A model generated the notes under the pieces. It was given only the letters and a program-made list of their open reading frames with translations, was not told where the DNA came from and did not search any database. The translations under genes were made by a program, and so were the position numbers. Positions 12,622 to 20,914 of a stretch of DNA of 64,000 bases are shown here, one piece after another (the first letter of the stretch is position 1; every line of letters starts with the position of its first letter). This stretch comes from Pseudomonas citronellolis (GTDB lineage: Bacteria > Pseudomonadota > Gammaproteobacteria > Pseudomonadales > Pseudomonadaceae): contig NZ_FOLS01000018.1 of assembly GCF_900112375.1 (NCBI RefSeq), positions 62,001-126,000 on the forward strand, given 5' to 3'.

Positions 12622-13341
12622 TCAGCTCGCCTCCTTCACGTTCTTGCCGCCGGCCACCGGCTTGCGGGCCGTGGCGGGGTGCACGATGACGCGGAAGGCG
12701 CTCTTCTGGGCGAGGCTGTAGAAGTCGTGGGCGAAGTCGTCAAGGTCGGCCGCGGTGAGCTTCAGGCGGCGCAGGAAGTAGTTGTAGACCAGCACCGCGG
12801 GCACGGCGACGGCGATGCCCACGCCGGTGGCGATCAGCGCCGAGCCGATCGGGCCGGCCACGGTTTCCAGGCTCGCCGAGCCCGCGGCGCTGATGCCCTT
12901 GAGCGCTTCCATGATGCCCCACACGGTGCCGAACAGGCCGATGAAGGGCGAGGTGGAGCCGATCGAGGCGAGCACCGCCAGGCCCGATTCCAGGGAGCGC
13001 CGTTCGCGCTGGATCTGCTGGCGCAGGGCGCGTTCCAGGCGGTCCTGGTGGTTGATCGACTGGGCCAGGTCATGCTGGTTGCCGTCCGGCACCTGGATGG
13101 CGGCGAAGCCGGCCTGGGCCACGCGGGCGCCGGCGCCGGGCTGGCCGGCGGACTGCTCGCCGGCCGATTCGAGGCTGGTGGCGCCCCAGAACTGCTTCTG
13201 GAAGCGGCGGTCCTGGGACTTCTGCCGGCCGAACTGGATGCCCTTGACCAGGGCCAGGCTCCAGGTGAGGACGGAGAAGCCGGCCAGCAGCCAGATCACC
13301 GCGCCTTCGACGGATTCCACGGGGTTGAGGGGCAGACTCAT
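12622..13341 (-). CDS. exbB: TonB-system proton channel ExbB
   Basis: This 239-residue MotA/TolQ/ExbB-family protein has three transmembrane stretches: near residues 12-32, about 125-150 (after LESGLAVLASIGSTSPFIGL) and about 160-185. It forms the pentameric channel with ExbD. It sits between tonB (31 bp upstream) and exbD (1 bp downstream) on the same strand. It lacks the long N-terminal extension of P. putida-type ExbB, fitting a second, P. aeruginosa exbB1-like system. Confidence 0.93.
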   Translation of the reverse strand: MSLPLNPVESVEGAVIWLLAGFSVLTWSLALVKGIQFGRQKSQDRRFQKQFWGATSLESAGEQSAGQPGAGARVAQAGFAAIQVPDGNQHDLAQSINHQDRLERALRQQIQRERRSLESGLAVLASIGSTSPFIGLFGTVWGIMEALKGISAAGSASLETVAGPIGSALIATGVGIAVAVPAVLVYNYFLRRLKLTAADLDDFAHDFYSLAQKSAFRVIVHPATARKPVAGGKNVKEAS

Positions 13342-13372
13342 GGGGTTCTCTCCTGTGCGAACTCGTCGCAGA

Positions 13373-14170
13373 TCAATTCAGTTTGAAGTCGATGGGCACG
13401 CTGACCCAGCCGTCCTGGGCCACGTCGCCGCGTTTGGCGGGTACGAACTTCCAGCGCTGCACGGCCTTGATCGCCGCCTGGTCGAGGGCCTCGCGGCCGC
13501 TGGAGGTCTGCACCTGGATTTCGCTCGGGCCGCCGCTGGCCAGCACGTGGACGCGCAGCAGCACCGTGCCTTCCCAGCCGCGGCGCTGCGCCAGGGCCGG
13601 GTATTCCGGCGCCGGGTTGTGCAGGTAGCCGGCGTGGGCCGAGGGCGGCGTGACCGGGGCCGGCGCCGGCGGAGCAGGGCGCGCGGGCGGTGCCGGCGGG
13701 GTCTCCGCCTTGGGCGGCGCGGGCGGCTGTTCCACCGGCTTGGGTTTGGCCACGGGTTTCGGCTTGGGCTTGGGGATCGGCTTGGGCGGCGGCGGTTTCA
13801 CCGCGTTCTCGTCCACCACGGGCGGCGGCGGTTCTTCCACTACCGGCGGCGTCGGCTCGGGCGGTGGCGGCTCCACCACCGGCGGGGTGGGGGCGCTGAA
13901 TTCGATGGTCATGGGCGGTACCTGCGGCGGCACCTCCGGCAGCTTGGGCGTGGGCTGCTGGCTCAGCCAGTAGGCCACGGAGCCATGCAGGGTCAGGACC
14001 AGCAGGCCGAGCAGCAGCGCTTCGCGGCGGCCCAGCACGTTGTGTTTCGCCGGCACGTGGCGCACCAGCTGCAGGGGCGGGCGCAGCGGCCGGCCCAGCT
14101 CGACCATATCGCCACCGGGCGCGTGGCGCAGGAGCGGGTCCTGCGCGACGGCGGGCTGGGGGTTGGCCAT
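13373..14170 (-). CDS. tonB: Energy transducer TonB
   Basis: TonB spans the periplasm and opens outer-membrane receptors. The 265-residue protein has a 45-residue cytoplasmic leader, a transmembrane helix at about 50-70 with the essential His (LTLHGSVAYWL), a Pro-rich and Lys-Pro rigid region (about 75-170) and a C-terminal TonB domain (about 180-265) containing the YPALAQRRGWEGTV motif. Being in the sulfate-ester locus suggests it serves the SftP-like receptor, though TonB proteins are often shared. Confidence 0.92.
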   Translation of the reverse strand: MANPQPAVAQDPLLRHAPGGDMVELGRPLRPPLQLVRHVPAKHNVLGRREALLLGLLVLTLHGSVAYWLSQQPTPKLPEVPPQVPPMTIEFSAPTPPVVEPPPPEPTPPVVEEPPPPVVDENAVKPPPPKPIPKPKPKPVAKPKPVEQPPAPPKAETPPAPPARPAPPAPAPVTPPSAHAGYLHNPAPEYPALAQRRGWEGTVLLRVHVLASGGPSEIQVQTSSGREALDQAAIKAVQRWKFVPAKRGDVAQDGWVSVPIDFKLN

Positions 14171-14239
14171 GGACGATCTCCTCGGGTTTCTGGCGAAAGC
14201 GCGGCACCGTGGAGGCGCCGGGTATGGGCTGGATGATTG

Positions 14240-14310
14240 AGGGAGCGCCTTAGCTATTAAAGTAATTATTTGCCTTATTTAAATTTCCTTAAGGAATAAG
14301 TGATTCGCGC
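14240..14310 (-). promoter_or_regulatory. AT-rich promoter region of tonB-exbB-exbD with palindrome
   Basis: This 70-base AT-rich stretch contains the perfect 12-bp palindrome TTCCTTAAGGAA (14285-14296) followed by TAAG. It resembles the TTCTTAAAAGAATAA site in the sftR-sftP gap (4363-4377), hinting at one regulator for both. It could also be coincidence in AT-rich DNA; no clear Fur box was found. Confidence 0.45.
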
Positions 14311-14361
14311 GGATCGCTGCAGGCGGCGTGGCACTAGGGCTTGGCCGATCCGGCGGAGGAC

Positions 14362-14382
14362 TTCATGCCTTTACGGCATGAA
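14362..14382. promoter_or_regulatory. 8-bp inverted repeat upstream of the aldolase-like gene
   Basis: TTCATGCC-TTTAC-GGCATGAA is a perfect 8-bp inverted repeat with a 5-base spacer, 154 bp before the aldolase start. It could be an operator for a dimeric regulator or a hairpin. The rest of the 14171-14535 gap holds no gene. Confidence 0.45.
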
Positions 14383-14535
14383 AAATATGCCCGCAGGGCT
14401 GGGCGCCGAAGCCCGTTCCAGAGCCTTCGCGACAGGGCCCGTCGCATCGCGTCAAGCCGACGCCGGCCCGCTCCCTAGACTCGGGGCCAACGGATGCGCG
14501 CCCGCCGGGTGCGCCCGTGTCGAGGAGCCGCCGCC

Positions 14536-15285
14536 ATGCACACCGAAGCCATCGCCTTTCCCGAGGCCCATGCCCAGGCCCGCGCCGAGCTGGCCTGCGC
14601 CTTCCGCTGGGCCGCGCGCCTGGGCCTGCACGAGGCCATCGCCAACCACTTCAGCCTGGCCGTGTCCGAGGACGGCCGGCGCTTCCTGATCAACCCCTAC
14701 GGCCGTCATTTCTCACGCGTCCGCGCCAGTGACCTGTTGCTGCTGGACGCCGACGACCCATCGGCGCTGGAGCGCCCCGACGCCCCCGACATCACCGCCT
14801 GGGCCCTGCACGGCGCGCTGCACCGGCGCCATCCGCACGCGCGCTGCATCCTCCACGTGCATTCGAAGTACGCCACCGCGCTGGCCTGCCTGGCCGATTC
14901 ACGGCTGCCGCCGATCGAGCAGAACTCCATGCGCTTTTTCGAGCGCGTGGCCATCGACGAAGGCTTCGACGGCATGGGCCTGGGCGACGAGGCCGAGCGC
15001 GTCAGCCACCAACTGGGCGACAAGCCGATTCTGCTGATGGGCAACCACGGCGTGCTGGTGGCGGCGCCCAGCGTGGCCCAGGCCTTCGACGACCTGTACT
15101 ACTTCGAGCGGGCCTGCGAGGTCTACCTCACCGCGCTGGCCACGGGGCGCCCGCTGCGCATCGCCAGCGACGCGGTGGCGCGCAAGACCGCGCGGCAGTG
15201 GCTGGACTACCCGGACTTCGCCCGCCGCCACTTCGCCGCGCTGCAGGGCATCCTCGACGAGGAGGAGCCGGACTACCGCAGCTGA
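14536..15285 (+). CDS. Class II aldolase/adducin-family protein
   Basis: This 249-residue protein belongs to the zinc-dependent L-fuculose-1-phosphate aldolase fold. Zinc ligands are visible in HVHSKYATAL (H-x-H) and a later His in LMGNHGVLV. The ATG at 14536 is chosen because GAGGAG precedes it; an upstream GTG at 14494 would add 14 unlikely residues. Family members cleave or decarboxylate short hydroxy-acids, and many are annotated only as aldolase-like. It converges on the AraC-type gene with a 13-bp 3' overlap. Substrate unknown. Confidence 0.85.
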   Translation: MHTEAIAFPEAHAQARAELACAFRWAARLGLHEAIANHFSLAVSEDGRRFLINPYGRHFSRVRASDLLLLDADDPSALERPDAPDITAWALHGALHRRHPHARCILHVHSKYATALACLADSRLPPIEQNSMRFFERVAIDEGFDGMGLGDEAERVSHQLGDKPILLMGNHGVLVAAPSVAQAFDDLYYFERACEVYLTALATGRPLRIASDAVARKTARQWLDYPDFARRHFAALQGILDEEEPDYRS

Positions 15286-16319
15286 GCCGGCAGATGGTCA
15301 TGCGCCAGGGGCTGGCGCATGACCGGTGCCTCCAGGCTTTGCGAGCGGTCGCTGCTCGGCGTGCAGCCGAAGCGCGCGCGATAGGCGCGGGAGAAGTGCT
15401 CCAGCGAGCCGAAGCCGGCGCTGGCGGCGACCTGGGCCACGCTCATGCGTGTCTGCTGCAGCAGGTTGTGGGCCCGCGCCAGGCGCAGGGCCAGGTAGTA
15501 CTTCAGCGGCGTCAGCCCGGTGTGCTGCATGAACTGCCGTTCCAGCTGGCGGCGCGACAGGCCGACGCGCGCGGCCAGCGCCTCGCAGCTCAGCGGCTCC
15601 TCCAGGTGCTGTTCCATCAGCGCGATGGCCCGCCCCAGGCGCCCGGCCTGGGCGTGCAGGCGGTGCTGGAAGCCGGTCACCTGGCCGACCTGGGGTTCGC
15701 GCACGCGCTCCACCAGCATGTGCATCGCCACCTCGCGGGCCAGGCCGGCGCCGGCCACGCCTTCCAGCCAGCCCAGCATCATGTCCAGCACCGCGGTGGC
15801 GCCGGCGCAGGTCAGGCGCTTGCGGCCGACCGAGTAGAGCTGCGCGCGGGTCTGCACGCGCGGGTAGCTTTCCTGGAAGCCCTGCAGGTTGTCCCAGTGC
15901 ACCGCGGCGGGGTGGCCGTCGAGCACGCCGGCGGCGGCCAGCAGCTCGCTGCCGGTCTCGATGCCCATCAGCACCGCGCCGAACGCCGCCTGGCGCTTGA
16001 GCCAGGCCTTGAGCGCGGCGTCGCGGGCGTGGCGGTGCACGTCGAAGCTGGCGATTACCGCGCAGACGTCGAACTCGCCCGGCTCGCCGATGCCCTGCTG
16101 GGCGGCGGCGAGCAGGCCGTTGCTGGCCGGCACCGGCTTGCCGTCGAGCGACAGCAGGGTCCAGTCGAACAGCTTGCGCTGGGCCAGCCAGTTGGCGATC
16201 GACAGCGGCTCGATCAGCGCCGCCAGGCCGAAGTTGGAGAAGCACGGCAACAGCAGGATGCCGATGCGCTGGGGTTCGCGGGCGAGGGGCGGCCAGTCGG
16301 CGCGTTCGGTGAGGGTCAT
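15273..16319 (-). CDS. GATase1-like/AraC-family transcriptional regulator
   Basis: This 348-residue regulator has an N-terminal DJ-1/GATase1-like ligand domain (about 10-200, with MGIETGSELLAAAG at the nucleophile elbow) and a C-terminal AraC DNA-binding domain with two helix-turn-helices (about 235-330). The layout is that of GbdR, CdhR and ArgR, which sense betaine, carnitine or arginine. I place the start at the ATG at 16319; the longer frame to 16400 would need a TTG start. It is 113 bp downstream of the GMC gene on the same strand and probably controls the Rieske-GMC pair. Confidence 0.82.
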   Translation of the reverse strand: MTLTERADWPPLAREPQRIGILLLPCFSNFGLAALIEPLSIANWLAQRKLFDWTLLSLDGKPVPASNGLLAAAQQGIGEPGEFDVCAVIASFDVHRHARDAALKAWLKRQAAFGAVLMGIETGSELLAAAGVLDGHPAAVHWDNLQGFQESYPRVQTRAQLYSVGRKRLTCAGATAVLDMMLGWLEGVAGAGLAREVAMHMLVERVREPQVGQVTGFQHRLHAQAGRLGRAIALMEQHLEEPLSCEALAARVGLSRRQLERQFMQHTGLTPLKYYLALRLARAHNLLQQTRMSVAQVAASAGFGSLEHFSRAYRARFGCTPSSDRSQSLEAPVMRQPLAHDHLPAQLR

Positions 16320-16431
16320 GGCTGCATCCGGCACTGTGCTGGGCGGCGGCTGCTTCGGCCGGCGCCTCGTGGAGGGGAAAGGCCCACGGCCTCTATGCAA
16401 AGGCAGTCGGCCGGGTTTGGCAAGGGCCGCG

Positions 16432-18093
16432 TCAGCGCTGGCATTCGCGCCAGCGCGGGTGCAGCCACACCGGCGCGTCGCTGGGCGGCAGCGGCGCGCG
16501 GCCGAGGATCAGGTCGCTGGCCTTCTCGGCGATCATCACTGTCGGCGCGTTGGTGTTGCCGCTGACGATCTCCGGCATGATCGACGCATCCACCACGCGC
16601 AAGCCGCGCAGGCCATGTACGCGCAGTTGCGCGTCGACCACCGCTTCGGCGTCATCGGCCGGGCCCATCTTGCAGGTGCCGCTGGCGTGGTAGCCGGTTT
16701 CCGTGACGCGGCGGGCCCAGGCGTCGAGCTGGGCATCGCTGAGCTGGTCGGCGCCGGGCACCAGTTCCTCGCCGGCGAAGGCGCGCATCGCCGGTTGCGC
16801 CAGCACTTCGCGCACCAGGCGGGCGCCGGCGCGCATGTCCTCGCGGTCGCGCGCGGTCTTCAGGTAGTTGAAGAGGATGCGCGGCGCCTGGCGCGGGTCG
16901 GCGCTGGCGAGCGTGACGCTGCCCAGGCTGGTGGGGCGCATCAGGTCGATGTGCACCTGGAAGGCGTGGTCGGGCACCAGGTCGACGCTGCCCGGCTGCA
17001 CCGCCAGGGGCATGAAGGTCAGTTGCAGGTCGGGATGCTCGATGCCGGCCCGCGAGCGGATGAATGCGCCCACCTCGAAGTGGTTGCTCGCCGCCAGGCC
17101 GTCGTGGCGGGCGAACCAGCGCGCGCCCACCAGCCATTTGCCCGGCGCGCGGGTCCAGGGGTAGATGCTCACCGGGCGCTTGCAGCGGTATTGCACCACG
17201 GTGTCCGGGTGGTCGTTGAGGCGCTGGCCGACGCCGGGCAGGTCGTGCAGCGGGCGGATGCCCAGGCGCTGCAGGTCCTCGGCCGGGCCGATGCCGGAGA
17301 GCATCAGCAACTGCGGCGAGTTGATCGCCCCGGCGCTCAGCAGCACCTCGCGGCGTGCCCGCACCTGGTGCAGCTGGCCGTCCATCTCGAACTCCACGCC
17401 GCAGGCCGCATCGCCGTCGAAGAGGATGCGCCGGCTCAGCGCCGAGGTTGCCACCGTGACGTTGCCGCCGGCCAGGGCCTCGGCCAGGTAGCCGCGGGCG
17501 GTGCTCCAGCGCTTGCCGTCGCGGGTGGTGCGGTCCACCGGGCCGAAGGCTTCCTGGCGCTGGCCGTTGAGGTCGGCGCTGTAGCCGTAGCCGGCCTCCT
17601 GGCCGGCGTCGAGGAAGGCCCGGCACAGCGGCGGCGAGGTATCGCCGGGGGTGACGTGCAGCGGCCCGTCGCCGCCGCGGTAGGCGTCGGCGCCGTCGCG
17701 ATGGCTCTGCGCGCGGCGGAAGTAGGGCAGCACCTCGCGGTAGCTCCAGCCGTCGCAGCCGCGCGCGGCCCAGCCGTCGTAGTCGCGGGCGTGGCCACGG
17801 ACGTAGACCATGCCGTTGATCGACGAGGAGCCGCCCAGGGTGCGCCCGCGCGGCGTGCCGATGCGCCGGCCGTCGAGCCAGGGCTCCGGCTCGCTGGCGT
17901 AGCTCCAGTTGTAGCGGGTGCCGCCGACGACTATGCCCACCGCCGAGGGCATGTCGATGGTCCAGCTGCGGTCCACCGGGCCGGCCTCCAGCACCAGGAT
18001 GCGCAGCGCCGGGTCCGCGCCCAGGCGCCGCGCCAGCACGCAGCCGGCCGAGCCGGCGCCGACGATGACGTAGTCGTATTCCGTGGCGAGCAT
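16432..18093 (-). CDS. GMC-family FAD oxidoreductase (choline dehydrogenase-like)
   Basis: This 553-residue flavoenzyme oxidises an alcohol to an aldehyde. The N-terminus has the FAD-binding YVIVGAGSAGCVLARRL, followed by GMC signature 1 (GRTLGGSSSINGMVYVRG, about 78-95), signature 2 (GAINSPQLLMLSGIGP, about 255-270) and the C-terminal catalytic His region (TGYHASGTCKMG and NTNAPTVMIAEK). It is close to BetA in length and motifs. The start at 18093 is preceded by GAGGAG and lies 11 bp after the Rieske stop, so the two form an operon. Electron acceptor and substrate are not known. Confidence 0.87.
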   Translation of the reverse strand: MLATEYDYVIVGAGSAGCVLARRLGADPALRILVLEAGPVDRSWTIDMPSAVGIVVGGTRYNWSYASEPEPWLDGRRIGTPRGRTLGGSSSINGMVYVRGHARDYDGWAARGCDGWSYREVLPYFRRAQSHRDGADAYRGGDGPLHVTPGDTSPPLCRAFLDAGQEAGYGYSADLNGQRQEAFGPVDRTTRDGKRWSTARGYLAEALAGGNVTVATSALSRRILFDGDAACGVEFEMDGQLHQVRARREVLLSAGAINSPQLLMLSGIGPAEDLQRLGIRPLHDLPGVGQRLNDHPDTVVQYRCKRPVSIYPWTRAPGKWLVGARWFARHDGLAASNHFEVGAFIRSRAGIEHPDLQLTFMPLAVQPGSVDLVPDHAFQVHIDLMRPTSLGSVTLASADPRQAPRILFNYLKTARDREDMRAGARLVREVLAQPAMRAFAGEELVPGADQLSDAQLDAWARRVTETGYHASGTCKMGPADDAEAVVDAQLRVHGLRGLRVVDASIMPEIVSGNTNAPTVMIAEKASDLILGRAPLPPSDAPVWLHPRWRECQR

Positions 18094-18104
18094 GGCCTGT
18101 CTCC

Positions 18105-19259
18105 TCAGCGGATGCCGTCGAACACCAGCTTGTGGAAGTGGTGCACCAGGTGCTCGCTCTCGTTGCTGCGCTCGGCGTCGATCATGTAGCGGCCCTGGTC
18201 GTAGCCCAGGGAGTGCAGGCCCTTCTGCACGCTGACGTTGAGCTCGATGTCCTCCGGGCCGAGTTCCTCGTTCATCCACTTCATGCAGGCGTGGGACACC
18301 TCCGGCACCGTCTCGTGGGGGCTGTAGTAGCCGAAGCGCAGCAGCGAGCGCTCGGCGTCCAGCGGGATCATGACGAAGGTGCCGAGGAACTCGGAGAACG
18401 GGAAGGTGTAGAAAGTGTTGTTCGGCCACAGGCCGATGTTGAAGAAGCGTTCGTCGGGGTTGCGCGGGCCGTTCAGCGGTACCCTGTAGGCTTCCTCGGC
18501 GGCGAGGTTGGCCGGGGCGATGTAGGTCCACCAGTTGTCGCGTTTGCTCAAGCGGTAGCCCTTGAAATCGATGAGCCTGGCCAGATCTATGTGGCAGGGC
18601 CCGGAGAGCTTGAAGTGGTAGCCCTCGATGGAGTTGTCCATGATGACTTTCCAGTTGGCCGGGACTATCACGTCCTGCTCCTCGATCAGGCGCATCCGCC
18701 CGAGGTCGGGGAAGACCTCGCGCATTTCCTGGTCGGCGCCGGGGAACAGTTCGGCCATCGACGGCGCCTCGGCGTCGAAGTTGAAGTAGACGAAGCCGCC
18801 GAGTTCCTCGACGCGCAGTTTCGGGATGTTGAACTGCTGTTTGTCGAAGGCGATCAGTCGTTCGCTGCGCGGCGCGCCGCGCAGGCTGCCGTCCATCTCG
18901 TAGCACCAGGAGTGGTAGGCGCAGCGCAGCACCCGGGTGTCGGCGCCGCGGCGCACGTCGAGCAGGCGGTTGCCGCGGTGCTGGCAGACGTTGTGGAAGG
19001 CGTTGACCTTGCCGTCGTTGCCGCAGGCCACCACCACGCTCTGGTCGAAGATGTCGCAGACCACGAACTGCCCGGGCTCGGCGAACTCGTTGCGGTGCCC
19101 GGCCAGGTGCCAGGCGCTCATGAATATGCGGTCGCGCTCGGCGGCGAAGATGTTTTTATCGAAGAAATAGCGCGAGGGGAGGGTGAAGGCTTCCTCCGGG
19201 CGCTGCTCGGCCCAGCCTTCGATGCGGGTGCCCTGCTTGATCTGCTCGACGGATTGCAT
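18105..19259 (-). CDS. Rieske non-heme iron oxygenase, alpha subunit (quaternary-amine type)
   Basis: This 384-residue oxygenase subunit has an N-terminal Rieske [2Fe-2S] domain with ligands in CQHRG and CAYHSW (C-x-H...C-x2-H). The C-terminal catalytic domain has the mononuclear iron motif E-x-x-H-x5-H in IEGYHFKLSGPCH. A Glu rather than Asp bridges the two metal centres, as in carnitine (CntA) and glycine-betaine (GbcA) oxygenases, so an N-methyl or betaine-like substrate is plausible. No reductase partner lies in the window. Start at 19259 follows GGAGGAAA. Confidence 0.87.
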   Translation of the reverse strand: MQSVEQIKQGTRIEGWAEQRPEEAFTLPSRYFFDKNIFAAERDRIFMSAWHLAGHRNEFAEPGQFVVCDIFDQSVVVACGNDGKVNAFHNVCQHRGNRLLDVRRGADTRVLRCAYHSWCYEMDGSLRGAPRSERLIAFDKQQFNIPKLRVEELGGFVYFNFDAEAPSMAELFPGADQEMREVFPDLGRMRLIEEQDVIVPANWKVIMDNSIEGYHFKLSGPCHIDLARLIDFKGYRLSKRDNWWTYIAPANLAAEEAYRVPLNGPRNPDERFFNIGLWPNNTFYTFPFSEFLGTFVMIPLDAERSLLRFGYYSPHETVPEVSHACMKWMNEELGPEDIELNVSVQKGLHSLGYDQGRYMIDAERSNESEHLVHHFHKLVFDGIR

Positions 19260-19476
19260 GTCTGGTTTCCTCCAGGCAGCGCCCCTCGGGATGGGGGCTC
19301 GCTGTAGAGCAATCTAGGGGAGCGGAACCGCCCGCTCTTGATGGAATGCGACAAGTTGGCGCGGCCGGCCGGCGCTTGCCTCCCGGCGGCTTTCCCCGCA
19401 AGATCGCGCGCTCGCTTTCGTGGCGATGTAAAATCGCCCCCACAGCTGGTCGTACCCCCGCAGGTGCAGTGAAGAC

Positions 19477-20535
19477 ATGACGCAGATATCCGAACGCCTC
19501 CTGGTCCAGGCCCACCTCGCCGCCAAGCAGCCCCGTGTGCTGAGCGCGCAGGAAGAGGCCGAGTACCGCGCGGCCATCGCCGCCGAGCTGAAGGCGCAGA
19601 ACGCCGTGCTGGTGGCGCACTACTATTGCGACCCGGTGATCCAGGCCCTGGCCGAGGAGACCGGCGGTTGCGTCTCCGACTCCCTGGAGATGGCCCGCTT
19701 CGGCAACCAGCACCCGGCGCAGACCGTGGTGGTGGCCGGGGTGCGCTTCATGGGCGAGACGGCGAAGATCCTCAACCCCGAGAAGCGCGTGCTGATGCCG
19801 ACCCTCGAGGCCACCTGCTCGCTGGACCTGGGTTGCCCGGTGGAGGAGTTCTCGGCCTTCTGCGACCAGCACCCGGAACGCACCGTGGTGGTCTATGCGA
19901 ACACGTCGGCGGCGGTGAAGGCGCGCGCCGACTGGGTGGTGACCTCCAGCTGCGCGGTGGAGATCGTCGAGCACCTGATGGACAACGGCGAGCCGATCCT
20001 CTGGGCCCCGGACCAGCACCTGGGCCGCTACATCCAGCGCGAGACCGGCGCCGACATGCTGCTCTGGGACGGCGCCTGCATCGTCCACGAGGAGTTCAAG
20101 GCCAAGCAGCTGGAAGACCTCAAGGCGCTGTACCCGGACGCGGCCATCCTGGTCCACCCGGAGTCGCCCGAGGCGGTGGTCGAGCTGGCCGACGCGGTGG
20201 GCTCCACCAGCCAGTTGATCAAGGCCGCGCAGACCCTGCCGAACAAGCGCTTCATCGTCGCCACCGACCGCGGCATCTTCTACAAGATGCAGCAGCTGTG
20301 CCCGGACAAGGAATTCATCGAGGCCCCCACCGCCGGCAACGGCGCGGCCTGCCGCAGCTGCGCGCACTGCCCGTGGATGGCCATGAACACCCTGGAGCGC
20401 ACCCTGGCCTGCCTGAAGGAAGGCAGCGGCGAGATCTTCGTCGACCCGGCGCTGATCCCGCGGGCCATCCGCCCGCTCAAGCGCATGCTGGAGTTCACCC
20501 AGGCGGCGAGGCTGAAGGTGGCGGGCAACGCCTGA
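19477..20535 (+). CDS. nadA: Quinolinate synthase NadA
   Basis: NadA condenses iminoaspartate and dihydroxyacetone phosphate to quinolinate in NAD synthesis. The 352-residue protein shows the three pseudo-symmetric domains and the [4Fe-4S] ligands Cys114 (EATCSLD), Cys201 (DGACIVH) and Cys298 (CRSCAHCPW). It is monocistronic, ending in a strong terminator, and starts the PA1004-PA1013-like gene string. Confidence 0.97.
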   Translation: MTQISERLLVQAHLAAKQPRVLSAQEEAEYRAAIAAELKAQNAVLVAHYYCDPVIQALAEETGGCVSDSLEMARFGNQHPAQTVVVAGVRFMGETAKILNPEKRVLMPTLEATCSLDLGCPVEEFSAFCDQHPERTVVVYANTSAAVKARADWVVTSSCAVEIVEHLMDNGEPILWAPDQHLGRYIQRETGADMLLWDGACIVHEEFKAKQLEDLKALYPDAAILVHPESPEAVVELADAVGSTSQLIKAAQTLPNKRFIVATDRGIFYKMQQLCPDKEFIEAPTAGNGAACRSCAHCPWMAMNTLERTLACLKEGSGEIFVDPALIPRAIRPLKRMLEFTQAARLKVAGNA

Positions 20536-20551
20536 GCCTTCCAGCGGACAT

Positions 20552-20585
20552 GAAAAAGCCCGGCGATGCCGGGCTTTTCTTTTAC
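20552..20585 (+). terminator. Rho-independent terminator after nadA
   Basis: AAAAAGCCCGGC-GAT-GCCGGGCTTTTCTTTT forms a perfect GC-rich stem with flanking A and T runs 17 bp after the nadA stop. Confidence 0.9.
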
Positions 20586-20586
20586 T

Positions 20587-20878
20587 GTAGGAGCGGGCCC
20601 TGCCCGCGATTCGCGCGCAGGGCGCGCTCCTACAGGGGAATGGCGCGGGTGGGGCGTAGGGCGAATAACCGTTCGCGGTTATCCGCCGTTGGCCGGAACA
20701 CCGGTGCCCGAGGGCAATGGCGCGGGTGGGGTTGCGTAGGAGCGGATCTTATCCGCGAATCGCGCCGGAACGTCCGGCTATCGCGGACCCTGCCGGCGGG
20801 CACTGCTTCTCGTAGGAGCGAGCTTGCTCGCGAATAAGCCCCGCAGCGGAGCCTGTTCGCGAGCAAGCTCGCTCCTAC
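20587..20878. repeat. Cluster of REP hairpins (types B, D, C, A)
   Basis: The nadA-bepA gap is filled by a type B hairpin (20587-20633), a type D unit (GTAGGGCGAATAACCGTTCG..., 20656-20687), a 3'-truncated type C unit (20736-20790) and a type A inverted pair (20812-20878). The convergent genes end in this cluster. Confidence 0.85.
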
Positions 20879-20914
20879 GAAGAGCCCACAATCGCTTCTA
20901 CGACCGCGATCCGG

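Noticed and set aside
14240-14310. Fur box in the tonB promoter
   Set aside because: The AT-rich stretch lacks a recognisable GATAATGATAATCATTATC-like match; the TTCCTTAAGGAA palindrome fits better with the sulfur locus.
16320-16400. Upstream extension of the AraC-type regulator
   Set aside because: It would begin at TTG and adds a Pro/Arg-rich stretch unlike the family; ATG 16319 gives a normal GATase1 domain start.
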